From: Microbacterium hydrocarbonoxydans
Lineage (GTDB): Bacteria; Actinomycetota; Actinomycetes; Actinomycetales; Microbacteriaceae
Reading direction: 5' to 3'
DNA: 64,000 nucleotides
NCBI RefSeq assembly: GCF_011752045.1
Contig: NZ_JAAKXW010000001.1
Span: 1,178,001 to 1,242,000 of the forward strand
Shown here: piece by piece, positions 25,358 through 33,366 of the stretch
How positions within the stretch are numbered: the first letter of the stretch is position 1
Layout: every line of letters begins with the position of its first letter
Program-made: the position numbers and the translations under genes
The notes under the pieces: generated by a model
The model's database searches: none
Seen by the model: only the letters and a program-made list of their open reading frames with translations
What the model was told of the DNA's origin: nothing

Positions 25358-26295
25358 GCGACGCGCACCTTCGGGTTGATCCAGCCGAGCACGAGGTCGA
25401 GGAGGAGGTTGATCACGACGACGAAGACGACCGAGATCACCGTGATGCCGAGGAGCATCGGGATGTCGCCGTTCTGCGAGGACTGATTGGTCAGCTGCCC
25501 GAGACCCGGGAGGCTGAAGATCTGCTCCACGACGATCGCTCCGGAGAGCAGGCCGACGAACATCAGGGCGATCACGGTCAGCGCGGCGGGAGAGGCGTTG
25601 CGGAGGATGTGCAGGTTGACCCGCATCGGCGAGAGGCCGCGGCTGCGCAGCGTACGCACCCAGTCCTGCCGGCTCTGCGCGATCACGGCGTTGCGGAGCT
25701 GCTCGGAGACGGCCACGATGCCGCCCAGCGCCAGTGAGACGGCCGGCAGCGTGATCGACCGCAGCCAGCCGTCGGCCGACTGCGTCGGCGGCACGTAGCC
25801 GACGGCGGGGAACCACTTCAGCTGGACGGCGAACCAGATCACCAGCACGAGACTCACCCAGAACCCGGGGAGGGCGAAGAGCACGACCGACGCGCCCTTG
25901 ATGACGCGGTCGTACCAGGTGCCGGGGCGCAGGCCGGTGAGCATCCCGAAGGCGACGCCGAGGACGGCGGTGATGAGCGTGGCGAGCGTGACCACCGAGA
26001 GCGTCACCGGCACCTTGATGGCGAGCTGCGTGCCGACCGGCTGGAAGTTGCGCCAGGACGTGCCGAAGTCGAGCAGCACGGCGTGCGAGAACCAGTCCCA
26101 GAACTGGACGAGCAGGGGGCGGTCGAGGCCGATCTTCTCGGCGAGCGCCGCCTGCTGCGCGGGGCTCGCCGTGGTGCCCAGCAGCGCCGCGGTGGGATCG
26201 CTGATGGCGAGGTGCGCGAGGAAGAAGGTACCGATCGAGACCGCGACGAGCAGCAGGATGCCGGAGAGCAGGCGCTTCGCCGTGAACAGGAGCAT
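25354..26295 (-). CDS. Oligopeptide-type ABC permease (DppB/OppB-like)
   Basis: This 313-residue inner-membrane permease has six helices. The first is near residues 8-30, followed by the long periplasmic loop with G-L-D-R-P-L-L-V-Q-F-W typical of DppB, and G-A-I-V-V-E-Q-I-F-S-L-P-G-L-G-Q near the end. It pairs with the permease half of the downstream fusion protein. It lies between the binding-protein gene (67-bp gap) and the fusion gene (ATGA overlap). With these it forms a complete importer under operator copy C. Confidence 0.93.
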   Translation of the reverse strand: MLLFTAKRLLSGILLLVAVSIGTFFLAHLAISDPTAALLGTTASPAQQAALAEKIGLDRPLLVQFWDWFSHAVLLDFGTSWRNFQPVGTQLAIKVPVTLSVVTLATLITAVLGVAFGMLTGLRPGTWYDRVIKGASVVLFALPGFWVSLVLVIWFAVQLKWFPAVGYVPPTQSADGWLRSITLPAVSLALGGIVAVSEQLRNAVIAQSRQDWVRTLRSRGLSPMRVNLHILRNASPAALTVIALMFVGLLSGAIVVEQIFSLPGLGQLTNQSSQNGDIPMLLGITVISVVFVVVINLLLDLVLGWINPKVRVA

Positions 26296-26362
26296 GAGGA
26301 CCTCTCGGGGGTCGGAGGACGGGGATGCCGGGGCGACCGGAGAGCGGTCGCCCCGGCGAGCG

Positions 26363-27892
26363 TCAGCCGCGGGTGATGTAGCGCAGCGTCGGGAACATCA
26401 TGCCGACGACCGGCTGCACCTGGATGCCCGCGGTGCTGTAGTAGATGTTGTTCGCCTGGTACCAGACCGACCACCACGCCTGGTCGACCAGCGCCTCGTT
26501 GAGCTCCTTGACCGCGGCGGTCTGCGCGTCGCCGCGCTCGGTCCGCACCTTCTCGACGAGGGGCGCGATCACGTCGTTCTGCGCGTAGTCCGGCGCCGGG
26601 TTGAACCACTGCACGCTGGTGACCTGCCGGGCGACCGTGGCGACCTCGTTGCCGTCCATCGCCAGGAAGGAGATGAACATCGGGTAGTTCGGGGCGTTCA
26701 GCTGGTAGTCCGGCATCTGCATGTTGTCCCAGGTGACGGTGACGCCCAGCTCGTTGAGCGCCTGCTCGGCGGAGGGCTTCCACACCTCGAAGACGGGCGA
26801 CATCGGCATGGAGATCGAGAAGCCGTCGGGGTAACCGGCGTCGGCGAGAAGCTGCTTGGCCTTGTCCATGTTCACGGCGTACCGGTCGTTGAGCGCGGGA
26901 TCGTTGATGCCGCCGCCGTCGGGGAAGACCTGATTCGTGGCGACGCCGGCCCCGCTGCCGACGGCGGCGAGGATCCCCGCGCCGTCGAAGGCGTAGTTCA
27001 GGGCCTGACGCACTTCCAGGTTGCCGAGCGGCTCGCTCTTCGCACCAGTGTGGTCGGTGATGACGAGACCGGCCCAGCCGGAGACGCGCTCGGCGACGTT
27101 CCAGCCCTGCTCCTCCGCCTGAGCCAGGTTCGCGACATCGCCGTACTGCACGTCGATCTGCCCGCTGAGCATGGCGTTGTGGCGCGCCGTGGCATCCATG
27201 ATCGGGAAGATCGCCAGCTGCGAGAACTCGTACGCGCCGGCATCCCAGTGGTCGTCGACCTTGGTGAAGTGGTACTCGGCGCCGGCCACGCTGGTCGCCG
27301 TGTCGAGGATGTACGGACCGGATCCGATCGGCTCCGCGCCCAGGGTGCCCGCCTCGATCGCCGCCGGGGAGGCGACGTAGCTGCGGCCGAGACCCATGAA
27401 GTAGAGGATCGTGTCGTCGCGCTGGGTCAGGTTGATCGTGATGGTGTCGTCGTCGAGCTTCTCGAAGGAGGAGACGTTGACGTAGGCCTCGCCGGAGCGT
27501 GCGCCGGCCTTGAGGTACTCGAGGCTGGTGACGACGGCGTCAGCGTCGACCGGGGTGCCGTCGCTGAACACCGCGTCGGTGCGGATGTCCATCTCGATGC
27601 TGAGGTCGTCGTCGGCGACGGTCCAGCCGGTCGCGAGCGACGGGATCGGCTCCCCGTCGGCGTCGAGCGCAACGAGCGCGTCGTACACGGCGGAGAGGTA
27701 CGGCCCGTCGAAGCCGATGTCCGCGAGCGACGGGTCCCACGACGTGACGTCGAGGAAGTTGCCGATGTTGAGGGCGTCCGGTCCGGTGACGCCGGTGTCT
27801 CCGGAGGGCGACGGCGTGCCGCCGCCGCTGCAGCTGGTGAGGGCGAGCGACGCGGCCAGGGCGGCGGCGAGTGCGAGGGGCATTCGTTTCAT
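26363..27892 (-). CDS. Oligopeptide-type substrate-binding lipoprotein (SBP_bac_5)
   Basis: This 509-residue lipoprotein is the extracytoplasmic receptor of the importer. The signal peptide has M-K-R-M-P, a hydrophobic stretch and the lipobox L-T-S-C near residue 21, followed by a Gly/Ser/Pro-rich linker. The body has the family segments D-G-T-P-V-D-A-D-A-V and Q-A-L-N-Y-A-F-D. Members bind peptides, nickel, opines, glycosides or other small molecules, so the substrate is open. It is the first gene of a five-gene operon including the TetR regulator, and its promoter overlaps operator copy C. Confidence 0.92.
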   Translation of the reverse strand: MKRMPLALAAALAASLALTSCSGGGTPSPSGDTGVTGPDALNIGNFLDVTSWDPSLADIGFDGPYLSAVYDALVALDADGEPIPSLATGWTVADDDLSIEMDIRTDAVFSDGTPVDADAVVTSLEYLKAGARSGEAYVNVSSFEKLDDDTITINLTQRDDTILYFMGLGRSYVASPAAIEAGTLGAEPIGSGPYILDTATSVAGAEYHFTKVDDHWDAGAYEFSQLAIFPIMDATARHNAMLSGQIDVQYGDVANLAQAEEQGWNVAERVSGWAGLVITDHTGAKSEPLGNLEVRQALNYAFDGAGILAAVGSGAGVATNQVFPDGGGINDPALNDRYAVNMDKAKQLLADAGYPDGFSISMPMSPVFEVWKPSAEQALNELGVTVTWDNMQMPDYQLNAPNYPMFISFLAMDGNEVATVARQVTSVQWFNPAPDYAQNDVIAPLVEKVRTERGDAQTAAVKELNEALVDQAWWSVWYQANNIYYSTAGIQVQPVVGMMFPTLRYITRG

Positions 27893-27986
27893 GGTTCCTT
27901 CTCTCGGGTGCAGGAGTGGTGAAGAAGGTTCTCCGTGCCGTGGCCCGCTGGCGGGACCGACGCCACGTCGATGTGTCGTGCTGGTT

Positions 27987-28014
27987 AGTCTACACATGTG
28001 GAAAAAGAGCACAA
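27987..28014 (-). promoter_or_regulatory. Promoter of the importer operon with operator copy C
   Basis: On the minus strand TTGTGC (28014-28009) and TAGACT (27992-27987) are spaced 16 bp. The palindrome CTACACATGTGG (27990-28001) fills the spacer and overlaps the -10, an ideal place for repression. The regulator gene is in the operon it controls, implying autoregulation. The rest of the 268-bp gap to the SMR genes shows no other feature. Confidence 0.65.
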
Positions 28015-28160
28015 GACCGTTCTCGTCCCGCATCGCCGGACGTCATGACGCCCGGCGCACCGGGCTTGTCACCGGACGCACGAGTTCACCGGTGGGACAG
28101 GGAATCCTGGGAGCATCACCACTGTTCTCCCCGACGGATCCCCGCCCCGAAAGGCCTTCG

Positions 28161-28532
28161 ATGACAGCACCCCGCCGCCGGTCGGCCTGGCCGCCGCTCC
28201 TCCTCGCGATCGCCCTCGAGGTCACGGCGACGCTGTCGCTGCGCGCGGCGGAGGGCTTCACGCATCCGCTCTGGCTGATCCCCGTCGTCCTCGGCTACAG
28301 CGGATCGCTGTGGCTGCTGTCGGTCGTCCTGGACCGCGGGATGCCGGTCGGCGTCGCCTACGGGATCTGGTCGGCGATCGGCGTGGTGCTCACCGCGATC
28401 CTGGGCACAGTGCTGTTCGGCGAGACGCTGGGCACGGTCCAGATCATCGGGGTCGGCGCCATCGTCATCGGGGTGCTGCTGGTCGAGCTCGGCTCGCACC
28501 CGCGCGTGCCCGCCGCGGAGGCGACCTCGTGA
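28161..28532 (+). CDS. Small multidrug resistance (SMR) transporter, subunit 1
   Basis: This 123-residue protein has four transmembrane helices of the EmrE/SugE family. The essential membrane glutamate is in A-L-E-V-T-A-T-L-S-L-R-A, and G-M-P-V-G-V-A-Y-G-I-W is the helix-3 signature. The ATG at 28161 has GAAAGG upstream; the frame is open further upstream without matching the family. The next gene starts inside its stop (GTGA). Paired SMR genes usually form hetero-oligomeric proton-coupled exporters of cationic compounds, with the two subunits in opposite topology. Confidence 0.92.
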   Translation: MTAPRRRSAWPPLLLAIALEVTATLSLRAAEGFTHPLWLIPVVLGYSGSLWLLSVVLDRGMPVGVAYGIWSAIGVVLTAILGTVLFGETLGTVQIIGVGAIVIGVLLVELGSHPRVPAAEATS

Positions 28533-28846
28533 CCTGGGTGCTGCTGGCACTCGCCATCGCCAGCGAAGTCACCGCGACCCTGAGCCTGCGCGCGTCCGAA
28601 GGGCTCCGTCGGCGCCGCTGGATACCGGTGATCGTGATCGGCTACCTCGCCGCGTTCGTCCTCCTCGGGGCGATCCTCGCGATGGGGATGCCGGTCGGCG
28701 TCGCCTACGGCGTCTGGGCGGCCGCGGGCGTGGCGCTCACCGCGATCCTCGGACGCGTGATCTTCAAGGATCATTTCTCCCTCCTGATGGCCGCCGGCGT
28801 CGCGCTCATCGCGATCGGCGTCGGCCTCATCGAGTTCGGGCACTGA
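28529..28846 (+). CDS. Small multidrug resistance (SMR) transporter, subunit 2
   Basis: This 105-residue, four-helix partner of the preceding subunit shares A-S-E-V-T-A-T-L-S-L-R-A with the conserved Glu, and G-M-P-V-G-V-A-Y-G-V-W. The GTG start at 28529 overlaps the upstream stop, giving coupled translation suited to a 1:1 complex. Positive residues cluster in R-R-R-R-W after helix 1, so inverted topology relative to subunit 1 is plausible. The substrate could be a quaternary amine or guanidinium compound. Confidence 0.92.
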   Translation: MTWVLLALAIASEVTATLSLRASEGLRRRRWIPVIVIGYLAAFVLLGAILAMGMPVGVAYGVWAAAGVALTAILGRVIFKDHFSLLMAAGVALIAIGVGLIEFGH

Positions 28847-28863
28847 CGCGAGACAATGGCGGG

Positions 28864-29430
28864 GTGAACGCCCTGCACACCCGCGCATCGGCCCTGCAGA
28901 CGGCGATGGCCCGGATCGCCCGCCGCGTCCCCTGGTGGGCCACCCTCGCGATGGCCGCACTGTCCCTGGTCGCGGGCGCTCTTCTCCTGCTGTATCCGAG
29001 CGGTGTCACCTCCCGGATCGCGATGCTCGCCGGCCTCGGCTTCCTCCTCTCCGGCCTCGACGACGTCGCCAGCGGAATCCAGCCGCCGCCGCGCCTGTGG
29101 GGCGTCGCGATCGGGGTGCTGTCCGCGGCCGCTGGCCTCACGGTGCTGCTCGCTCCGCTTCCCACCATCGCGATGATCTGGCTCGCCGTGGCCGTGATGG
29201 CGTCGAATGCGATCGAGCACGTCGTCACCGCCGTCCGCGGCGAATCGACGACCCCGCGCACCGACTACGCGCACGCCGCGATCGACGTCGCACTCATCGC
29301 GCTGTGCGTGATCTCACCCGGTTCCGGCAGCGTGGCGCTCGCCGTCGCCCTCGGCATCCGCAGCCTGGTGGCCGGCATCCGGCTGGCGGGGTTCTCGATC
29401 GCGCGCGCACGGGCCCGCCGCGGCGCCTGA
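28864..29430 (+). CDS. HdeD/DUF308-like membrane protein
   Basis: This 188-residue integral membrane protein has six predicted helices in pairs, with the repeated pattern of small Gly/Ala-rich helices seen in the HdeD/DUF308 family, e.g. S-L-V-A-G-A-L-L-L-L-Y-P near residue 42. Function in actinobacteria is unknown; E. coli HdeD is linked to acid stress. A GACAAT hexamer lies exactly 6 nt before the GTG start, suggesting its own leaderless promoter rather than simple co-transcription with the SMR pair 17 bp upstream. It converges with the aldo/keto reductase gene only 2 bp away. Confidence 0.75.
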   Translation: MNALHTRASALQTAMARIARRVPWWATLAMAALSLVAGALLLLYPSGVTSRIAMLAGLGFLLSGLDDVASGIQPPPRLWGVAIGVLSAAAGLTVLLAPLPTIAMIWLAVAVMASNAIEHVVTAVRGESTTPRTDYAHAAIDVALIALCVISPGSGSVALAVALGIRSLVAGIRLAGFSIARARARRGA

Positions 29431-29432
29431 GG

Positions 29433-30401
29433 TCACCAGACCCCGTCGGCGCGGACCTCGCGATCGACCGCGCAGTCGGCGACAGCGGCGCGCACCTCGG
29501 CGCCGTGGTCGCGGGCGAGGGCGAGGGCGAGGGCGGCATGGTTCTGCTCGAGCTGCGCGAGACGCGAGGCGCCGAACAGGACGTTCGCGGTGGCCGGGTT
29601 CGACAGGCAGAACGCGATGCCGAGGGCCGCCGGAGTCACGCCGAACCCGTCGGCGACCCGGGCGACCTCGGGGAACAGGGCCGCGATCTGCTCGCGGACG
29701 CCGCCGACGTCGGCGCCGATCTTGCGCTGCGGCACGCGACCGGTGGCGAGGATCCCGCCCTCGAACACGTCGGACGCCTGGAGCGTCAGCGTGCCGTCGG
29801 CGAACAGCGGCCCGTAGGCGTCGCCCTCCGCCATGGCGCGCCGGGCGATGCCGTACTTGAGCTGCGCGAAGGAGGGACCGGCGAGCCCGCGCCGCGCCGC
29901 GACATCGAGCGCCTCGCGGGTGTGCTCGATGCGCCAGTTGTTGATCCCCCAGGAGCCGACGAGCCCCTCGTCGATGAGGGCGTTGACGTCATCGACGAGC
30001 CGAGCCATGTCCGGCGCGACCATGTAGTCGCCGACGACGAGCGTGTCGAAGCGGTCGAGCCCGGCGCGCTGGAGCGATTCAAGCAGCTGCCCGCGGAACG
30101 GCTGGCCTGGCCAGTCCCAGAGCCACAGCTTGCCGCACAGCACGATGTCGTCGCGGGCCACGCCGCTCGCCCGCAGCGCCTCGCCGAAGAGGATGTCGGT
30201 GCGCGAGTTCTCCGCGTGCGGGCCCATGTTGTAGTACGCGACGTCGAAGAAGCCCGCGTCGAGCTCGACCGCCCGTCGGATGAGGGCGACGGCCTCGTCC
30301 GACGGCATCCGGTCCCAGGTGTTCCACGACCCGAGGGCCAGCGGCGGCACGGCCGCACCCCCGCGCGCCAGCGGCTTCCGGGGATATGTCGGAGTGGGCA
30401 T
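29433..30401 (-). CDS. Aldo/keto reductase-like protein (paralogue 1)
   Basis: This 322-residue protein has an AKR-type (alpha/beta)8 barrel. The tetrad Asp and Tyr are in F-F-D-V-A-Y-Y-N and the Lys in C-G-K-L-W-L-W-D, but the position of the conserved His (normally Q-x-H) reads V-V-G-D-Y. It shares this and the opening L-G-S-W-N-T-W-D-R-M with the paralogue at 32364. NADPH-dependent carbonyl chemistry is the family function, but the missing His makes ordinary reductase activity uncertain. AAGGAG precedes the ATG at 30401. The frame continues upstream, but the residues there are not AKR-like. It is divergent from the SDR operon across operator copy D. Confidence 0.85.
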   Translation of the reverse strand: MPTPTYPRKPLARGGAAVPPLALGSWNTWDRMPSDEAVALIRRAVELDAGFFDVAYYNMGPHAENSRTDILFGEALRASGVARDDIVLCGKLWLWDWPGQPFRGQLLESLQRAGLDRFDTLVVGDYMVAPDMARLVDDVNALIDEGLVGSWGINNWRIEHTREALDVAARRGLAGPSFAQLKYGIARRAMAEGDAYGPLFADGTLTLQASDVFEGGILATGRVPQRKIGADVGGVREQIAALFPEVARVADGFGVTPAALGIAFCLSNPATANVLFGASRLAQLEQNHAALALALARDHGAEVRAAVADCAVDREVRADGVW

Positions 30402-30432
30402 GAAGGCTCCTTCGGCGTCGTTCAGACCGGGC

Positions 30433-30462
30433 TTGTGTTTTTCTATGTTTGTAGAATATAAC
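30433..30462 (+). promoter_or_regulatory. Divergent promoter with operator copy D
   Basis: TTGTGT (30433-30438) and TATAAC (30457-30462) are spaced 18 bp on the plus strand. The palindrome-like CTATGTTTGTAG (30443-30454) occupies the spacer. Bound repressor here could silence both the SDR operon to the right and the aldo/keto reductase gene to the left. This is the most divergent of the four copies. Confidence 0.6.
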
Positions 30463-30501
30463 TGACTCACCCCGTCAGCGCAGCCGTCAGTGAGGACCGA
30501 C

Positions 30502-31239
30502 ATGACCGAAACCCCCGCCCGCAGAGTCCTGGTCACCGGCGGCGCCTCCGGCCTCGGCCGCGGCATCGCCGCCGCCTTCCGCGCCGAGGGCGCCGAGGTC
30601 TTCATCGGCGACGTGAACGCGGATGCCGCCGCTGCGGTCGCCGCCGAGATCGGCGCGACCGCGCTCCTCCTCGACATCGGGGACGAGCCCTCGGTGACCG
30701 CCGCCGCCGAGCGGATCGGGCGCGAGGGCGGACTCGACGTGCTCGTCAACAACGCCGGCGTCGTCGCCGGCGGCGGCACCCTCCAGGAGGTCCCCGTCGA
30801 CGTCGTCGACGCCGCCCTGCGCGTCAACGTGCGGGGCACGTTCCTCATGCTCCGCGTCTTCGGCGCGCTGCTCGCCGGCGCCGGCCGCGGCGCGATCGTG
30901 AACATCTCCTCGATCGGCGCCCGCCAGCCCACCCCCGGTCTCGGGCACTACGAAGCCACCAAGGCGGCCGTCGACGCGCTCACCCGCACGGCGGCGATCG
31001 AGCTCGCCCCGTCGGGGGTGCGCGTGAACGCCGTCGCCCCCGGCCCCGTGATCACGCCGCTCACCGCCGGCTTCGCCGCCGACCCCGCGGCCCGTGCGGC
31101 CTGGGAGTCGCGCATCCCGCTCGGCACGATCGCCGAGGTCGACCAGATCACGCCGCTCGTGCTGTTCCTCGCGAGCGATGCCGCCAGCCACATCACCGGG
31201 GTCTCCGTCGCCGTCGACGGCGGACAGCTCCTGGTCTGA
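30502..31239 (+). CDS. Short-chain dehydrogenase/reductase (SDR)
   Basis: This 245-residue classical SDR has the cofactor motif T-G-G-A-S-G-L-G, N-N-A-G at about residue 83, and catalytic Ser and Tyr-x-x-x-Lys in I-S-S-I-G-A and H-Y-E-A-T-K. Asp near the end of the second strand (I-G-D-V-N-A-D) favours NAD(H). It oxidises or reduces an alcohol/carbonyl in the unknown pathway. ATG 30502 has GAGGACC upstream; a GTG at 30490 is a weaker choice. It leads a six-gene plus-strand operon ending at 36520. Confidence 0.92.
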   Translation: MTETPARRVLVTGGASGLGRGIAAAFRAEGAEVFIGDVNADAAAAVAAEIGATALLLDIGDEPSVTAAAERIGREGGLDVLVNNAGVVAGGGTLQEVPVDVVDAALRVNVRGTFLMLRVFGALLAGAGRGAIVNISSIGARQPTPGLGHYEATKAAVDALTRTAAIELAPSGVRVNAVAPGPVITPLTAGFAADPAARAAWESRIPLGTIAEVDQITPLVLFLASDAASHITGVSVAVDGGQLLV

Positions 31240-31254
31240 CCGGAGGACGAGACG

Positions 31255-32355
31255 ATGACGATCCCCACCATGACCCGTGCCGCGGTTCTCACCGCGCACG
31301 GTGAGCCGCTCACGCTGAAGGACCTGCCGCTGCCGGCCGAGATCGAGCCGGGCGCCGCGCTCGTGCGCATCGCCTGCACCACCCTGTGCGGCACCGACAT
31401 CGAGATCTGGGAGGGCCGGATGACGTTCCCCGGCATGCTCCCGATGGTGCTCGGCCATGAGATGGTGGGCGAGGTCGTCGCCACGGGCCCGGACACCAGG
31501 GACGCCCTGGGGCGCCCGCTCTCCCCCGGCGACCGGATCGGCTGGTCGGAATCGACCTGCGGCGAGTGCCACGGCTGCGTGGTGCTCCGCGAACCCGTGG
31601 CCTGCACCCGCCGCGGGTACGGTTTCCTGCAGCGCGCCGACGTGCCCCCGTTCGCGACCGCCGGGCTCTCCGAGTACGCGTACGTCACCCCGGGTGCCGC
31701 GAAGCTGCTGCTCCCCGCCGCGGTGAAGGACACCTGGGCGTCGATGGCCGGCTGCGCAGCCAAGACGGTGCTGCGCGCCTTCGAGCGCGCCGGGCGCATC
31801 CGCCCCGGATCGACGGTGGTGGTGCAGGGGTCGGGCGCCCTCGGCATCTTCGCCACCGCCGTCGCCAAGATCGCCGGGGCAGGAAAGGTCATCACCGTCG
31901 GCGCGCCCGCCGCACGACTCGAGCTCGCCGCCCGCTTCGGCGCCGACGCCGTCGTCGACTTCCGCGACGGCCCGGTCGTCGAGCAGGTCCGCGCCCTCAC
32001 CGGCGCGCTCGGCGCCGACGTGGTCTTCGACTTCGCGGGCGCTCCGAGCGTCGGTCCCGATGCCGTCGGCATGGCCGCACAGCGCGGCACGGTCGTCATC
32101 GTCGGCTCCACGGGACCGGCCGGCGACGGCTTCCCGCTCAGCGCGATCATGGGCAGGGAGCTCACTCTCGTCGGCTCGCTCAACGGCGACATCTCCGACT
32201 ACGCGAGGGCGATCGAGTTCTTCACCGCGTTCGCCGACCGCTTCCCCTGGGACGACCTCTTCAGCCCGCCCGTCGGACTCTCCGCAGCCTCGGAGAAGAT
32301 CGCGCACATGCACCAGCTCGATGAGGTCAAGGCCGTCATCGACCCGAGTCTGTGA
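31255..32355 (+). CDS. Zinc-dependent medium-chain alcohol dehydrogenase
   Basis: This 366-residue MDR enzyme has the catalytic zinc Cys in T-L-C-G-T-D, the G-H-E-M-V-G-E-V motif and a structural-zinc loop with C-G-E-C-H-G-C and a fourth Cys after it. The Rossmann motif is G-S-G-A-L-G-I. The usual residues for a secondary-alcohol or polyol dehydrogenase are present. It starts 15 bp after the SDR gene with GGAGGA before the ATG, so the two oxidoreductases probably act in sequence. The substrate is unknown. Confidence 0.92.
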   Translation: MTIPTMTRAAVLTAHGEPLTLKDLPLPAEIEPGAALVRIACTTLCGTDIEIWEGRMTFPGMLPMVLGHEMVGEVVATGPDTRDALGRPLSPGDRIGWSESTCGECHGCVVLREPVACTRRGYGFLQRADVPPFATAGLSEYAYVTPGAAKLLLPAAVKDTWASMAGCAAKTVLRAFERAGRIRPGSTVVVQGSGALGIFATAVAKIAGAGKVITVGAPAARLELAARFGADAVVDFRDGPVVEQVRALTGALGADVVFDFAGAPSVGPDAVGMAAQRGTVVIVGSTGPAGDGFPLSAIMGRELTLVGSLNGDISDYARAIEFFTAFADRFPWDDLFSPPVGLSAASEKIAHMHQLDEVKAVIDPSL

Positions 32356-32363
32356 GGACCCCG

Positions 32364-33323
32364 ATGACCACCTCCCTCCCCCGCCGCGAGATCGGCCGCA
32401 GCGGCATCCGCACCTCGCTCTTCTCGCTCGGGTCGTGGCACACCTACGACCGGATGGACTTCGCCGACGCCGTGACCATGCTGAGGGAGGCCGTCGACCG
32501 CGGCGTCGACCTCTTCGACGTCGGCGTGTATTCCGTTCCCGGCATGCCGCCGGTCTTCACCGACGTGATCTTCTCCGCGATGGTCCGCGAAGCGGGCCTG
32601 AAGCGCGACGACTGGCTGCTGTCGTCGAAGCTCTGGCTCGAGTCGTTCGCAGGCGACGGCTTCCGCCCCCAGCTGGAGAACGCGTTGATGCGCGTCGGCG
32701 TCGAGCATGCCGACCTCGTCGTCCTCGGCGACCTCCGCCGCGACGACATCGAGCTCCGCGACCTCGTCCTCGATCTCGCCGGGCTCGCGGATGCCGGACT
32801 GATCCGCGCCTGGGGCGTGAACAACTGGTCGGCGTCGAGCATCCAGAACCTCATCGACATCGCGGCGGCCGAAGGCGTCGCAGGTCCGCAGATCGCGCAG
32901 CTGAAGTACAGCGTGTCACGCCGGTCGATCCCCGACGGCGAGCCGTTCGCCCGTCTGTGGGAGCAGGGCCTCACCCTGCAGGCCTCCGACTGCCTGGAGG
33001 GCGGCGTGCTGGCCGGGAAGATCGACGGAGGCCGGCAGATCGGGCGCGACCCCGGAGACATCCGGCAGCGCATCATCGCCGACATCCCGGCGTTCACCGA
33101 GCTCGCCGCCTCCCTCGACGTGTCGCCCGCGCAGCTGGGCATCGCCTTCACGCTCACCCACCCCGCCCTCACGACGACGCTGTTCGGAGCCTCGAGCGTC
33201 GAGCAGCTGCGCGCCAACCTCGACGCCGCGACTCTCGTGGAGCGCGTCGGCGCCGCGGAGCTGCGCCGGCTCGTCGAACCCTTCTGGGCCGATCGCGGGG
33301 TCGTCGACCCCGAAGGCCCCTGA
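32364..33323 (+). CDS. Aldo/keto reductase-like protein (paralogue 2)
   Basis: This 319-residue paralogue of the protein at 29433 opens with L-G-S-W-H-T-Y-D-R-M. It has Asp and Tyr of the tetrad in L-F-D-V-G-V-Y-S and Lys in S-S-K-L-W-L-E-S, but V-V-L-G-D-L replaces the conserved His segment. The two proteins flank the SDR/ADH genes and probably arose by duplication inside the pathway. ATG 32364, with GAGGACC upstream, lies 8 bp after the dehydrogenase stop. An in-frame GTG at 32352 overlapping that stop is possible but lacks a site. A heteromeric or serial role is plausible; not established. Confidence 0.85.
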   Translation: MTTSLPRREIGRSGIRTSLFSLGSWHTYDRMDFADAVTMLREAVDRGVDLFDVGVYSVPGMPPVFTDVIFSAMVREAGLKRDDWLLSSKLWLESFAGDGFRPQLENALMRVGVEHADLVVLGDLRRDDIELRDLVLDLAGLADAGLIRAWGVNNWSASSIQNLIDIAAAEGVAGPQIAQLKYSVSRRSIPDGEPFARLWEQGLTLQASDCLEGGVLAGKIDGGRQIGRDPGDIRQRIIADIPAFTELAASLDVSPAQLGIAFTLTHPALTTTLFGASSVEQLRANLDAATLVERVGAAELRRLVEPFWADRGVVDPEGP

Positions 33324-33366
33324 CATCCCCGCCCCACCCGCGATCCCACCGACCCCTGGAGACCCC

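Noticed and set aside
25358..25816. Longer start for the DppC-DppD fusion
   Set aside because: This portion is a shadow of the DppB-type gene; the ATG at 25357 overlaps the DppB stop in the usual ATGA arrangement.
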